64,000 bases of DNA, from NCBI GenBank assembly GCA_022575985.1, contig JAKSXM010000263.1, forward strand, positions 11,698,001 to 11,762,000. Direction: 5' to 3'. A model generated the notes under the pieces. The model did not search any database. It was given only the letters and a program-made list of their open reading frames with translations, and had not been told where the DNA came from. The DNA is from Anagrus nilaparvatae. Its lineage: Eukaryota > Arthropoda > Insecta > Hymenoptera > Mymaridae. Both the position numbers and the translations under genes were made by a program. Numbering within the stretch: the stretch's first letter is position 1; the number at the start of each line of letters is the position of its first letter. Shown here in pieces: positions 33,428-45,296 of the stretch.

Positions 33428-35939
33428 TGTTCAACAAAGCAATGTAGTGAACAAATATACAGAGATATATAAACTTATTAGAAGTTAAATGCTTTAAATA
33501 ATTGTAATAAAAGAGTAAATTTAATATAGTTGCAGTATCAAATTTAAAAATTAAGTATTTTATTTATATAGTAATTGTAATTGAAGTTTAAATAATTAAG
33601 AGTAATTATATTGAGTAATTTTCATAAAAAGTTACCTATAAGGCAGCATGGTAGCATTTAAAAAAAATCAAGCACAGATTAAACAATAGTGTTAATTTAA
33701 AATAAGATTAATAATTAATATACTTGACCTTTAAATAAATTAAAGGAAAGATATTAAACAATTAGATAATTTAAGATAACAATAATTAATTCAGATAAAA
33801 ATAAGTAATTAGAACTATTAACTGGTTAATTGAACAATAATGTTAATTTAAAATATAAATAATGATTGATAATTAATTAATATTATTATTTTTTTTAATA
33901 ATATAAAAGCAATTTGAATAATGGTTGATAGACATAAATGTTACAGCAAAGACTCCTAATGATAAAGCAAAAAATTAAATAGATTTTTAAGTCAAATATA
34001 GCATTTAACTTCCATAAGTTGTAGACAATACGCAATATTTAAATAATTATCAAAAGAGACAGAAGGTATAATATTATAAATGTATGAATATATATAATCT
34101 AATCAAAATTAAACAATACAATATTTTGAAATAGGTTTTAAAAATTTAATTAAAAAATAAAACCTAATTGGATGTTTGACAACGCAGTATTCCCCCAGGA
34201 TGAGTCAATGTCTCCTAGTGCTGTACAATGTGTGGCCAGAAACCGGGCAAAATATCATCAAGGTCTGCAAAGCCTGAAGTCCACCAGAGTAGCTTAATCA
34301 AAGAGGATCAACAGCTTCCAGCTCCAAGATTCACCCAAAATAATATCTATGGAACATCAGAAATAATTAGTTTTATTGAAACAATTCAGAAAATAATAAT
34401 TTGTTAGTATGTGACTAATTTGCAAAACTGTTAATCATTTAAAATTTGCAATTTTAAGTTAAATTAATTAAAATATTGAAAATTTTTGAAAAGAGTTTAA
34501 AGTTAATAACCTATTTGGACTTAATATAATTGGAAATTAATAAAAGATTTTAAAGTTAATAAAATATTTGAATTTTAATTTAATTGAAAATTAATAAAAG
34601 ATTTTAAAGTTAATAAAATATTTGAATTTAATTTAACATAAATCAAGTTTATTATTTTGTTCACACATACATACATGAGCAGCTCCCTATATTGGTTTAA
34701 TAAAAATAGCAGTTTTTTTTTTTTTTTTTTAATAATATAAGTTAAATTTAATAAAAGCTATTGATTAATAAAAGTTAATAATTTTTTTGCATAATTTTAC
34801 TTTAATTGAGTAATTGAATTTCAAAATTTTACAAACAAAAGTAAAAAAAAAAAAATTTTAATAAATAATAGCACAATAATATAATACAACAATACTTGTA
34901 AATTTCGTATACGTTTACCAGTATTTTAATTTTTCATTAACAATTTTTAAAAAAAAAAAATTAAATGCATATACAAAATAACTTATCTTTTTATTTCTCT
35001 TGTTGCGTCGTTACTATGGAGACGATCATGTATACTCTTGTTGTTCTGCTGGCCTAATTTTTCATGCGCCGCAAGTTCGCGCTGATATCCCCCTTTGTGT
35101 GAATTTCACTTGTTGACGATGAAGGACTGCGCGCGCCGAGTCGGTCGTGATGATGTTAATGAACCCGTCGTCTGTTGCCAGGTCGCTTTTTCTTGTATGA
35201 AGGACTGCGCGCGCTGCTATATAAAAATGGCCTGCCTTGTCTTTCACTTTGCGATGTATTATTGGGCTGTATAAAAAACGCGCCAATTTCCCCTTCTGGT
35301 GACGTCACATTCAATTTTTAATAATTTATTTATTATTCTTCTTAATTTATTTGATATGCTAATTTAATATCTGGTTTTAATTTTTTATTCCTTTATTTTT
35401 TAATTTTATCGTTGTCTTCTTAATTTTCTTTGTATTTGTTGAATTGTATAATTTTTTGCACTGTATTTAAAATTTTAAACTTCCATCTTGATTTTTGTAA
35501 AAATGCAGCATGTTCTTCTCTTTTTTTTTTTTTAATTAGCAATTGTCCAAAAAAAAACAAAATTTTTCTTTCAATAATATTTTAAAAATAATATTTTGAT
35601 CATGCGTGTCCGCCGTTTTCATCATTTTTTTTTGCAACTGCACGTGCTCCAAATTATCACAACACCCTTTTTTATAAAACGTTTTAATATTGTGAAGCTA
35701 ATATCACTGATTATAATATTGTAATTTCGCGAATCCTTTTTTCACTTTTCCTTTAAATACAGGTGCACTTTTTTAAATAAAAAAGGAAATTAAGCAGTTC
35801 ATTACACTTGCACGTGTATGAAAAAAAATAAAACATCTGTTTTTTTCTTTGACGTAAACTTTGTTTCTTATATTGAAAAGGATATTTTAACACAATATAC
35901 TTCACTGTATTCGCAGGATCGACCGTAGGGATGCCATAA
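33428..35939 (-). other. Long 5' leader of the BEL element
   Basis: About 2.5 kb between the 5' LTR and gag, unusually long. It is mostly A/T-rich, with a block at 34,150-34,330 of normal composition. Directly inside the LTR on the minus strand is TTATGGCATCCCTACGGTC, whose TGGCATCCC could be the primer-binding site, though I cannot name the tRNA. Confidence 0.55.
34990..35310. promoter_or_regulatory. CpG-rich promoter-like block in the BEL leader
   Basis: It contains the direct repeat GAAGGACTGCGCGCGC at about 35,121 and 35,202. It also has a CRE palindrome TGACGTCA at 35300-35307, TTGGCGCG (E2F-like, minus strand) at 35279-35286, and GCTATATAAAA at about 35,216. These sit inside otherwise AT-rich DNA. 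Function is inferred. Confidence 0.4.
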
Positions 35940-36133
35940 TGTTTGATAAGGATGTTGGATATGGTATGTAATTAGGAGCCATTATAATGAAAAACACAAT
36001 TAATAATATAACTGGCTGTTTATTAATGATGCGAGCAAGTCGGCATCTATGCGGACACTGAGGACCGTATATACTTATAAAGTAGGGAGAGCGCTCAACA
36101 CACACACACGAATATATACATATTTACATAACA
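35940..36133 (-). repeat. 5' LTR of the BEL/Pao element
   Basis: The second 194 bp copy, ending at the TATAT duplication at 36134-36138. It differs from the other LTR at G/A, G/A and A/G positions only. Confidence 0.93.
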
Positions 36134-36284
36134 TATATGCTACAATAATTTAAGGAGATCTAAACAGTCGCAATTAACAGATTATTATAAGGATTAAATA
36201 TTACTGTCCTAATTTACAAATAAATGAATAAATATATGCATAAATATGTTTAAATTAAGTTTTTTTATTTAGCCGGAACCTAAC

Positions 36285-36366
36285 CCCCATTTTCCCATAA
36301 GACTAAGGTCTCGTTTATCGCGGTTTCTTGGAACCTAACTACCGCGAATAACGAGGGATTCCTGTA
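36285..36366 (-). mobile_element. Fragment resembling a pogo/Tc1-type TIR
   Basis: On the minus strand, TACAGGAATCCCTCGTTATT followed by CGCGGTAGTTAGGTTCC starts at a TA and looks like the tip of a pogo/Tigger-type element. Only one end is visible, inside the 3' region of the Jockey-like element. Confidence 0.4.
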
Positions 36367-39300
36367 CTAAAATTTATTGCACCTATAATAAGTGAGTTAA
36401 CAATTAAAAAGTAAATAAAGCGTATATTAATCAACAGCAGGCTTTGAGCCATCCAATTTCGAATCTTTTGTATGAAGGTGCTTAAAGAAAGCAGACGATA
36501 GGAATACGAATACGACTTAAGGAAGGGAGGTTTCCAATAGAAATGGGTAGTAGATTCCATTTTTTTACCCCCAATACCTGAAAAGAATTAGCCCCTCTCC
36601 CCTTTATGATATCAGGTACAGTCAGTTCTGTAGTTTTAGACATCCCTCTTGCAGTCTGTTTAGTCCGGTGTCTTGTAAACATATTTGCTAAGTAATTTGG
36701 CTGGTTCATGCGTAGTATTTTGTAAATAATAATATTACAAAAATACAGTCTGCGTGTGTCTGTCTTAAGCCAATTCAATTTATTTCTGTATGGTGAGATA
36801 TGGGCATCTTTTCTTATGACAAAAATTTAACGAATGCCCTTGTTACTAAGTCTTTGTATTCTGTCCAGTAAAGATGTTTTAGCATCTAAAATAACAATGC
36901 TACAGTATTCCAGGTGAGATGTAATTCATGCTTGAACAAGTCGCTTACCCAGAGTTTCAGAGGTACAGTGTCTAATGAATCGCAGGGTGTATAATATTTT
37001 GTTGACTTTTTTCTCAGTTGCAATTACCTGAGATTTCCAGGTTAGTGCATTGTCCAAAATCAAACCAAGACTTTTTACTTCATGCACAAATGGTACTAGA
37101 GTACTTTCATTTATTTTAACACCCGGTAGATTCTGCTTATTTAGGCGATTGACAAAAGTGCGTGAGCCAAAGTAAATTGCCTTTGTTTTATCAGGATTGA
37201 GATGAAGAAACATCAGCTTAGTCCATTCAGAAACTCTGCGAGCTACCATGCTTAGCGCCTTTACTCCATCGGATATGGATTCAGGTGGGACCTGAACATA
37301 TACTTGAAGATCATCCGCATACAGTAAATGAAAGACATCAGGACCCAAATGTTTCGAGATGTCATTCATATAACGGCAGAATAGAAGCTGACCCAACACA
37401 GATCCCTGTGGTACACCAAGATTGACACGGTGAGGTTCTGATAATGATGTTTTAGAGGTCACTCTTAGTTGCCTACCTTCTAGATAAGATTTAAGCCAAA
37501 TTAAAGCACTTTTAGAGAACCCCATTTCTGTTAATTTAGTCAGAAGTACAGTTGGAGAGACGGTATCAAATGCCTTGCTGAAGTCAAACTGAAGCAGGAT
37601 GGTAATAAGTCGATTACTCATTCCCATTCTGATATCATCAGTTAATTTCAGCATTGCTGTCTCTGTACTACTAAATTGCCTAAAACCAGTTTGTAAAGGA
37701 TCAAGAATTTTACCGTTATTGATATATTGTGTAATTTGATCATGGACTAATTTTTCCAGTACTTTAGATAAGAAACAGAGTAAGGCTACAGGTCTAAAAT
37801 CTGATGGTAAGGAGGGGATTGAGACTTTTTTTATGGCAACGAGCAAGGAGGTTTTCCAAGCCAAAGGAAAAATTCCCTGTTTAAGCGTCTCATTAAATAA
37901 CTGAAAAAGGTAAGGACCAATATATGGAAGAGATTTCGCAATTATACTGTGAGGAATACCATCTGTACCTGTGGCCTGTGACTTGAAATGTGCAACAGCT
38001 AAAACCACATTAAAAGTAACCTCACGAAATTTAAACCCACTATCCGAGGCCGACATAATAATTCCAGCGATATCTTGCGAGTTTTCAGTATCAGATAGTG
38101 AGACTTTAGAAAAATGGATGTTAAGGTCGTCAGGACAAAACCTATGAAGTTCACTTTAGGGATGTGGTAGCAGGCCTAGATGTCTAAGTTCTTTCCAGAA
38201 ATTTCTAGTAGTAATTGCGTCGTCTAGTCGGTCATGTAAGAATTTATTTCTTGCTGTGGTGGATTCCACCTCTATTTTCTGTGTAAGCGTTATTATTTCG
38301 TTTAATAGTGTTTTGTTTTTGATACGTAAGTATCTTTTTTCAGTAGCATTTCTCTTGTGTATTAGAAATTGTAAATTATCATCTATTCAGGGTTCTTTAC
38401 GTCTTTTTGATTTAATTGTTTTTAATGGTGATAGTTCGTCCATTGCTAGTTGCAAGTTTTTACTAAGGCAGTCTAGGCCGTTTGCTAGATCAAAATCAGG
38501 AAACTGAAAACACTGCCAATCACACTTTAACATGAACTCATTGATGTCCTCAGCAGTAATACTTTTAAAGATTAGAAACTTATAGATAAGTGAAGTCATT
38601 CTGAGGAGGCTTAGGTATAAATAATGAGATTTCTACATCAATGAGGTGATGATCAGTTTGAAAGCGTGGAGGGATGTTATTGAAATTAATAATTTCATCA
38701 TTGTCATCAACGAAGATTTGATCAAACCAGGTTTTTGGAATAGGTAAACCAAAAAGACGATGAGTAGCACCATGGTTAACTATTTCAAGTGATAATTCAT
38801 TAGCTAAGCTTTTAATATAGCGAGAAGCAGTATTGTTAACAAGAAGATCCGCATTGTTGTCACCCATTATGACCTTGTGGCTGTAATCAGAGCATAGGTC
38901 ACGCAGGTTAGAAAGTAAGGTGGGGTCAGAGTTTAAAACAACATCAGGTGAGACACTACACATCAAGTACTCCATTTTATGCTGCTTGCCTGGGGCAGAT
39001 GTATCAGAGTAGGCCACTTTACTTTAGCTTTAAGAAAGCTACGTACATAAAGAATAATACCACCACCCTCTACGGATCAGAAGTCTGGGCGAAGATCACA
39101 GAAACTGCCAAGTACAGGCGAAAAATATCGTCTGTACAGAGGCAAGCGGCAGTGAGGATCGCCTGCGGATACCACACGGTATCTCTAGAGGCGATCCAGG
39201 TTGTTGCTTCGGTGATACCCATCGACCTGCTAGCGTTGGAGCGGAAATTCATCTACGAGAGCGTAGATGAGCGCGAAGTGGCTTCCACTCGCGCCCGCTT

Positions 39301-39989
39301 CAACTCTATGAAAGCATGGAATAAACGATGGAAAAAGAACCAAGAGAAAAATGCCCTATGGACGCGCAGACTGATCTCAGACCTGCAGGCATGGATGGGA
39401 CGACAGCATGGGGAGGTGGATTTCTACCTTACCCAGTTCTTAACCGGACACGGGTATTTCCGTGTCATGTTGAAGCATTGGCATAAGGTGGCAACAAAGG
39501 AGTGCTTGCACTGTCCGGGCGTGGATGATACAGTAGAGCACACATTCTTCGAATGTGTTCGCTACTCGGAGGGGCGCCCGCCCTTCCCGATTTGGAGGCC
39601 GGAGACGGTGGTCCCGGAAATGCTACGGAGTTCCGAAAACTGGAACAAAGTAGCAGAGTACGTAAGGACCACCTTGTTGGAGAAGAAGGAAGAGGGCTTT
39701 CTATCGTAGAGAGCTCTCCTGTCCCTAGGCAGGGGGAAGGCAGCGGCCAGCTGCCTAGGCTGCGCGTCCCAAACTGAAGTTATACCTGAAAAGGGAGTTC
39801 CGGTTTGGGACAAACAAGCGCAGGGGGTTTAAAGTGTGTTTATCCAGTAAGAATCTGGGGCGTAGCCGGCGACCGCGTTCGTCGGTGGTCTCCCAGTTGT
39901 GCACTTTGTGCAACTGGGCGGTCATGGAAATTTGCGGGTCTTTAAGGCCCGCAAACACTCCATGGCTGATGTAAGATTCACATATTTCC

Positions 39990-40039
<50 letters not shown>

Positions 40040-40238
40040 CACCACCCTCAGTGTTGCGGTCTTGTCTGATACAACTGTATCCACTGACATCTATAATATT
40101 ATCATCTACGCAGGGACCCAGCCTTGATTCAGCAACCCCAAAGACATGATAACCTGAGTTTAGAAGCATGTCACGAAATTCATCAATATGGGCTTTGAGA
40201 GATGACGCATTAATAAAGCCAACTTTCAGACATTCCAT
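36367..40238 (-). pseudogene. Jockey/CR1-like non-LTR retrotransposon ORF2, interrupted
   Basis: The minus strand encodes an endonuclease then a reverse transcriptase. The endonuclease begins CLKVGFINASSLKAHIDEF at about 40,230 and contains VFGVAESRL. An inserted R1 copy (39,071-40,036) splits it and it resumes to the left with IMGDNNADLL and QTDHHLIDVEI. The RT (36,926-38,056) has ATGTDGIPHSIIAKSLPYIG, FDFSKAFDTV, LGVPQGSVLG and YADD. A C-terminal domain (NWLKTDTRRLYFC) continues in the same frame past two stops. Frame changes near 39,010 and 38,590 and several stops show it is defective. There is no RNase H. Confidence 0.88.
39071..40036 (+). mobile_element. 5'-truncated R1-clade copy (family 1) nested in the Jockey-like ORF2
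   Basis: The insert starts inside the RT C-terminus (YGSEVWAKITETAKYRRK) and stays open to 39709. It includes the knuckle CLHCPGVDDTVEHTFFECV, then a 3' UTR and a run of about 42 A. A 15 bp duplication AATACCACCACCCTC flanks it (39056-39070 and 40035-40049). This is a textbook target-primed insertion and dates it after the Jockey-like element. Unlike the classical site-specific R1 it is not in rDNA. Confidence 0.93.
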
Positions 40239-40271
40239 AGGATGGGCAAATTCTGTGCGGTTATTTGTTAG

Positions 40272-41140
40272 TCATATTTGTTGTTGTTGTATTTTAGGGT
40301 TACTGTTGTTATTGTCATGCACTATTATTGTTTTATTGCTGTAGTAAGTCTGTGAAGGTATATGTTGTCCTATTGTAGTTGTATGATGTTTTGTCTCGTC
40401 ATATATATTACGTATAACATTTAGGTCAGTCACTGTATTATAAGTAAAAGCTCTCTCACCGTTTTTCAAACGTCCCATTATTAAGCTAAACAAATTTGAA
40501 ACCAAGATTTTTTGCCATATTTTTTAATGATGTGTAATTTTTATATTCTCAGGATGAGAGTACGTCATTTAATAGTATCCTAGTCAGAGGCAATCGGAAT
40601 AAAATATCATTATTTAGGATGGATTTATCAATTTCATTCGTATTATAATAACTGAGTTTTTTCTTGGAGTTTAGTATGTGTTTTGTCCTGTCAATAGTAG
40701 ACAAGCGTATTATGAAAGATGGATAAGTCGAGATAGGACCAGAATTTTCAGTGCTAAGCTTAGGTACTAGGCGAGAAGAGCTAATTTCATCAGCAGTGAT
40801 TGTAGGAACTATACCACGTAAGATGGAGTAGGATAGCAGGTTAATATTTTCATTATCAGTCAAATTCATAAAGCCAGCCACAAACAACTCATAGCTCTCT
40901 TTGCGTTCCACAGAACAGCTTTTCAAGATGTATGAGTTACTTGCAACTTGATCAGAAAAAGGCCTGCTCACCGCCCGCTGCTCAGTAATTTTACTATTAA
41001 ATTCATGAAAATCAATATTATCACTATGAGCAATCGATTTTGTGTTGCAAACATTCTCTAAATAATTATTGTTTTATTTTTCTAAAATATTTTGATTATT
41101 ATTTAAAATTGTTCTAAAATTATTATTATTAACATTATGA
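40272..41140 (-). pseudogene. ORF1 (gag-like) of the Jockey/CR1-like element
   Basis: A minus-strand frame at 40,549-40,971 reads YPSFIIRLSTIDRTKHILN and KKKLSYYNTNEIDKS, a nucleic-acid-binding ORF1-like region. A further piece at 40,272-40,505 is in another frame and lies just upstream of ORF2. The 5' part is A/T-rich Asn coding sequence, ending where a family-2 R1 3' end begins at about 41,158. No zinc knuckle was seen. Confidence 0.6.
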
Positions 41141-41157
41141 TTATTATTATTATTATC

Positions 41158-41388
41158 CTGATGACTGCAGCTGTTGTACTAACATACTATCATCCCTGCA
41201 GTTACTCTTGATACCGCAAGCAATAGTAGATGGTAGGATAATATTTATTTATTTATTTATATATATTTATTTATTTATTTATTTATTAACCTTCTTTTTG
41301 ATGATAATGAGAATTAACGTATATTTTTAGCTAAAATATATTTTATTAAAGATGACAGTACATAAAGACGAAATTTCAACCAGATTAT
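41158..41388 (+). repeat. Family-2 R1-like 3' end, inverted copy of 26,860-27,110
   Basis: GACTGCAGCTGTTGTACTAA through CGAAATTTCAACCAGAT matches the reverse complement of 26,860-27,110, including the TTTA-type microsatellite. Only the 3' end is present here, squeezed between the Jockey-like ORF1 and the family-1 element. Confidence 0.8.
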
Positions 41389-41675
41389 TATTATTATTAA
41401 TACCATTATTTTTTTTTTTTTTTTTTTTTTTTTTGTCAAGGGAATCTTGTGAATCTTGCATTAGCCATGGAGTGTTTGCGGACCTTAAAGACCCGCAAAT
41501 TTCCATGACCGCCCAGTTACACAAAGTGTACAACTGGGAGACCACCGGTGACCGCGGTCGCCGGCTACGCCCCAGATTATTACTGGATAAAAACACTATA
41601 AACCCCCCTGCGCTTGTTTGCCCCAAACCGGAACTCCCTTTTCAGGTATAACTTCAGTTTACCCGATCAGAGAAG

Positions 41676-42736
41676 CTCTTTCCAGGAGGTGAACGCGCAA
41701 CAGGCCATCGTAAAAGGCATTCCATAGGTCCGGTCCGAGAACCGAACCTTGGGCAATGCCCACTCACAGAACTCTCTGTCGCCTGCCACCGAGCGTGTCG
41801 TAGAGCAGTCTCCGATCCCGTAGGTAGTCCTTTAGTACGTTACCCAGATACCTGAGTATCCGGAAATCGTACTCGAGAGACCGGATCATGTCATCCCACC
41901 TGGCCGAATTGAATGCGTTTATGACGTCTAGCGTTACAAGAAGGACGTCTTTGCGAATTGCAGGACGCTTTTCCCTCTCAGCCTCTATGGTATCTATGCT
42001 GGATGGCGTCTATCGTCGAATGCCCCTCACGAAATCCATTCTGTTCCTCGCAAAGACCACCGCCCTCCTCGATGGCTCTTCGCAACCTTGCCCGGAGCAT
42101 GCTCTCCATCGCCTTTCCGATGGTGTTTAACATGCACAAGGGTTTGTAAGATGATGGAGAGTCCGGGGCTCCACCTTTACCCTTGTTTGAACAGCTCTTT
42201 ACCCTTGCTCTTGAGAGCACGAGACGTGCCACCTTCCACTGCCTTGGAAACACTCCCGCCACCAAGCATTCATTAAACGTGCTTAACAAGATACCAGGGA
42301 TTATTTTGACCGCTCGTTTGAGCACTTCCGCTGGTATCCCATCCGGCCCCGGCGCCTTGCCATTTTTCATGGCCTTGATGGCCTTCACCATCTCGTCCTC
42401 GCTGAATAACGGCACTTCCTCCCTGGGTATCGCCTCTACCGGGTTTTCCCGGATGGGCTGCTCAGGGAAGAGAGCGCCGATGATTCGTTCAGTCGACACC
42501 GCGTCCATCATCTTGTCAGACCCCCAGTTCAACTTACCCATTACGACTTTGTAACATCCTCGCGTAATGAACGCAGGCATCGAGCCTTGCCTTGACGGAT
42601 AGCTTTGGCCAGCCGGTGTTAAGCATCCTTGTGTTCCTGGGAAAGTGCAGCAGCCTCGGGCCTGTCCCGTGCTCTCTGCGCCCTTCGTCGCGTCCTGTGG
42701 CACTCCTTGCGGAGCTCTACTATTTCTGAAGTCCAC
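41676..42736 (-). pseudogene. R1 family-1 ORF2 reverse-transcriptase portion
   Basis: The frame reads NGKAPGPDGIPAEVLKRAVK, SSYKPLCMLNTIGKAMESML and GLCEEQNGFREGHSTIDAI, then breaks into the palm region. It lacks YADD because of the internal deletion. A stray insertion SRARVKSCSNKGKGG at about 42,190 duplicates a few residues relative to the copy at 1-1622. Confidence 0.88.
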
Positions 42737-43108
42737 CAGTAAACTGGCTTTCTCCCTTTCCAGGGCCTTCGACGAGGCATAGAGGCGTCACACGCCCATC
42801 ATAATAGAGACGTTACTTTCTTGACTAAGATTTCAGCCTCGCGGGGACCTGTAGCCTCCCCCATGCCAAGTGGGGACGGACGCTGACTCCATTCAAAGAT
42901 AATCTTCAAACTTGTCCTCGTCCATATTTGGTACATTCCAACCCAAGGGACGCCTCTTGTATGGAGGCCGTTAAGAGATTCCTTCCAATACCCGGAAGGC
43001 GATGTAATGATAATCACTACCATTGTATTGATCATCCATCACCCTCCAGTCGCCTATTCTCCCAGACGCAGCTTCTGTAGCGAAGGTTATGTCCGGGATA
43101 GAGGCACT

Positions 43109-43603
43109 TCAACCCGGCCTCTCGTAGGTGGGCCTGTTGCCTCTATTCTGGACCACTAGTTTGCACCTAGTGGCCATTTCGAGCACCATTCGTCCCCTGG
43201 GGTTATTCTTTGGCATGCCCCATTCCAGAGCCCTGGCGTTGAAGTCTCCACCAGTCGCCGTTCGGACCGTGCTCTCGATGCTGGCCAGCTTTGTAGCCAG
43301 CTCTGCCAAGCTGTCGTTTGGGGAGAGATAGCAATTTATGTAAGTTGTCTCCCCGCACTTGGCCCAAACGTGGCAATTGCCTTTCCCTTTTTTGGTCAAA
43401 GTCGTTTGGGCTCTACCCCGGAGCCATATGGCGCAGCAGCCAGTGTCATCGGTTAGCCAGTATTTGTGGTTCATGTTGTATGATTGCTCGCTTAGTAAGA
43501 GGATATTTGAATCCTCTTCGCGAGCAATCTGTTCCAACAAAGCACCAGCTTGCCGGGCTTGGTTCATGTTCCCTTGTAGAACCTTGATTATTTTCGATGA
43601 CAC
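43109..43603 (-). pseudogene. R1 family-1 ORF2 endonuclease domain
   Basis: An apurinic-type endonuclease N-terminus: KVLQGNMNQARQAGALLEQ, LLLSEQSY, CHVWAKCGETTYINCYLSPN and GGDFNARALEWG, the last being the conserved catalytic GDFNA block. It overlaps the end of ORF1 in another frame. The open frame stops at 43109 and the link to RT is broken. Confidence 0.88.
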
Positions 43604-45296
43604 TTATTCCTCACCACAGCCAGGGCCTCACGGTAGCTGGGGCAGTTTCCTTCTCCGGCATAGTGTTCCGTAGAGCACTTATCGTCCCTATTCTTGCAGA
43701 GGAAACACTCGAGTGTTTCCTTCTTGCATTCTGTTCTTTTGTGGCCATCCATGCCACATTTGAGACACGCTTTTCTACGGTCTGGGCCTTTGCAGACATA
43801 CTGATTATGTAAGATGATGGAGAGATGATCCATAGCCCAGACACTTAAAGCAGCGCCTTGCATCTGTTCGAAGGCGCACTCTGTTCAAAGTCCATCCAAT
43901 TTGAATTTTTCCTTTTTTGGCTAGGCGGAGAGCATCAACTTCGAGTAATTCCACCACAGCCATCTGACTCATTGTGCCTTTGGTTTTGAAAATAGTAACC
44001 AGGAGGTTTTCCCCGTTTTCAAAACCGCCTCCTAGATCTCCTGTTCTTTCGTGACCCCATCTAAATCTCGAATTTCGAGTTTGAGCATGGGGATCATGTC
44101 CCGAACGTTCGAAACAGGGCCCGTTACCGCTTGAACCGCTTCCTGTAGTTTCCCGGAATCCTTTATCGATTCCAGCTCGATCAGGACGCTGCTGCCTTGC
44201 GTCTTACGGATTCGGTGAACCTTAGCCCCCGAATCTTTGAGCATAACGTTCTTCTTGATGTTGAGAAGAGTCTTCTCGTATGTATGGCCTGCTGCTGGTT
44301 TTATAAGTAACGCTTCCATCCTCTTTTTGTACCTACGCCTACTTCCCTGTTGAAGCTGCAGCTTTTTTTGTTTCTTCCTCCTTTTTTTTCGGCCTTGCTG
44401 ATCCTTTTGGGACCGTTTGCATTATTTTGCTTACGTGAATTGTCTTGCTCACGTAAACTGTCTTGGTCCTCTTCCGAAATTTGAGTTTCCATTGGAGACT
44501 CGTCTACCTCAGGGTAGTTGGTCAATTTCACTAGATCATGGTGATCAGTGGAAGACCGATCGAAAGCCGTTGCGTTCGGCTTCGATTTATCCGACCCTTC
44601 TTTGTTTTTTCTTTCTTCCAATAGGCGTTTTTCACGCAAATCCTTCTGTCTCTTTTGCTGCTGCTGGAGCTTCTTACATTGCTCTTGAAGCCTATTTCTG
44701 TTTTCTTCTTCCTGGAGCACTTTTTTCCTCTTTCTTTGCCCTTGTAGCTCCTTCCTGTTTTTCTCAGTTATTGAAAGCTCTACATTTTGTATTCCCTGAT
44801 CGAATTCAGACAGTTCATCATTCGATTGGGTAACCTCGTTCATCTTTTTCCCCGTGTGCCCCCCGTTGCCTGGTGAGCTCTCGGGAGAAGATATTGGGCG
44901 GGGCCTTTTAAGCGAGCCTTTCCCAATCATTTCTTTAAGTAGGGCTTCATGTATCGCTGATACTGCTTTAGTTTGCTGCTCCTTAATCAATACCAGCTGT
45001 TCTACTACGCTAGCAAACTTCCAGACTCCATTTTTTATCACCATGCTCGCGTTCTTCTGAACATAGCTGAAATGATACTCCATTTCGATTATGGCCTCCA
45101 GAAGTTTGCCATAATATCCCTTTTCGGCAATTAAGCCATCTTTTACAGTATCCAGGCCTTTAGCTGCCTGGGTTTCTTTGAAGGCTTGTTGGACATCGCT
45201 ATATTTTGCAAAAATATCCTGCATACCATCATTTTCCGTGAGCCTAGATAATCGAGTGCTCCATCTAGGCGTCACTTTGAGCTTATCCAGCCACAT
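43588..45296 (-). pseudogene. R1 family-1 ORF1 (gag-like, zinc knuckles)
   Basis: It begins MWLDKLKVTPRWS at 45296 with a helical N-terminus. A highly charged Gln/Lys/Arg coiled-coil (about residues 180-240) follows, ending at 44301. The next frame (44,032-44,319) carries MEALLIKPAAGHTYEKTL, a region typical of R1 ORF1. The third (43,588-43,863) carries the knuckles CKGPDRRKACLKCGMDGHK and LECFLCKNRDDKC. Two frameshifts split one original ORF1. Confidence 0.85.

Larger units (their letters stand above)
27448..36133 (-). mobile_element. Complete BEL/Pao LTR retrotransposon, 8686 bp
   Basis: It is bounded by two 194 bp LTRs that start TG and end CA, and by a 5 bp duplication TATAT (27443-27447 and 36134-36138). 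The order on the minus strand is 5' LTR, long leader, gag, protease-RT-RNase H-integrase, polypurine tract, 3' LTR. The LTRs differ at three positions (about 98.5% identical), so insertion is recent. Two frame changes separate gag from pol and split pol, so this copy needs frameshifting or is defective. No envelope gene is present. Confidence 0.95.

Noticed and set aside
41352..41651. Plus-strand 99-codon open frame with a poly-Phe run
   Set aside because: The Phe run is the poly(T) of the minus-strand R1 element and the rest is its 3' UTR.
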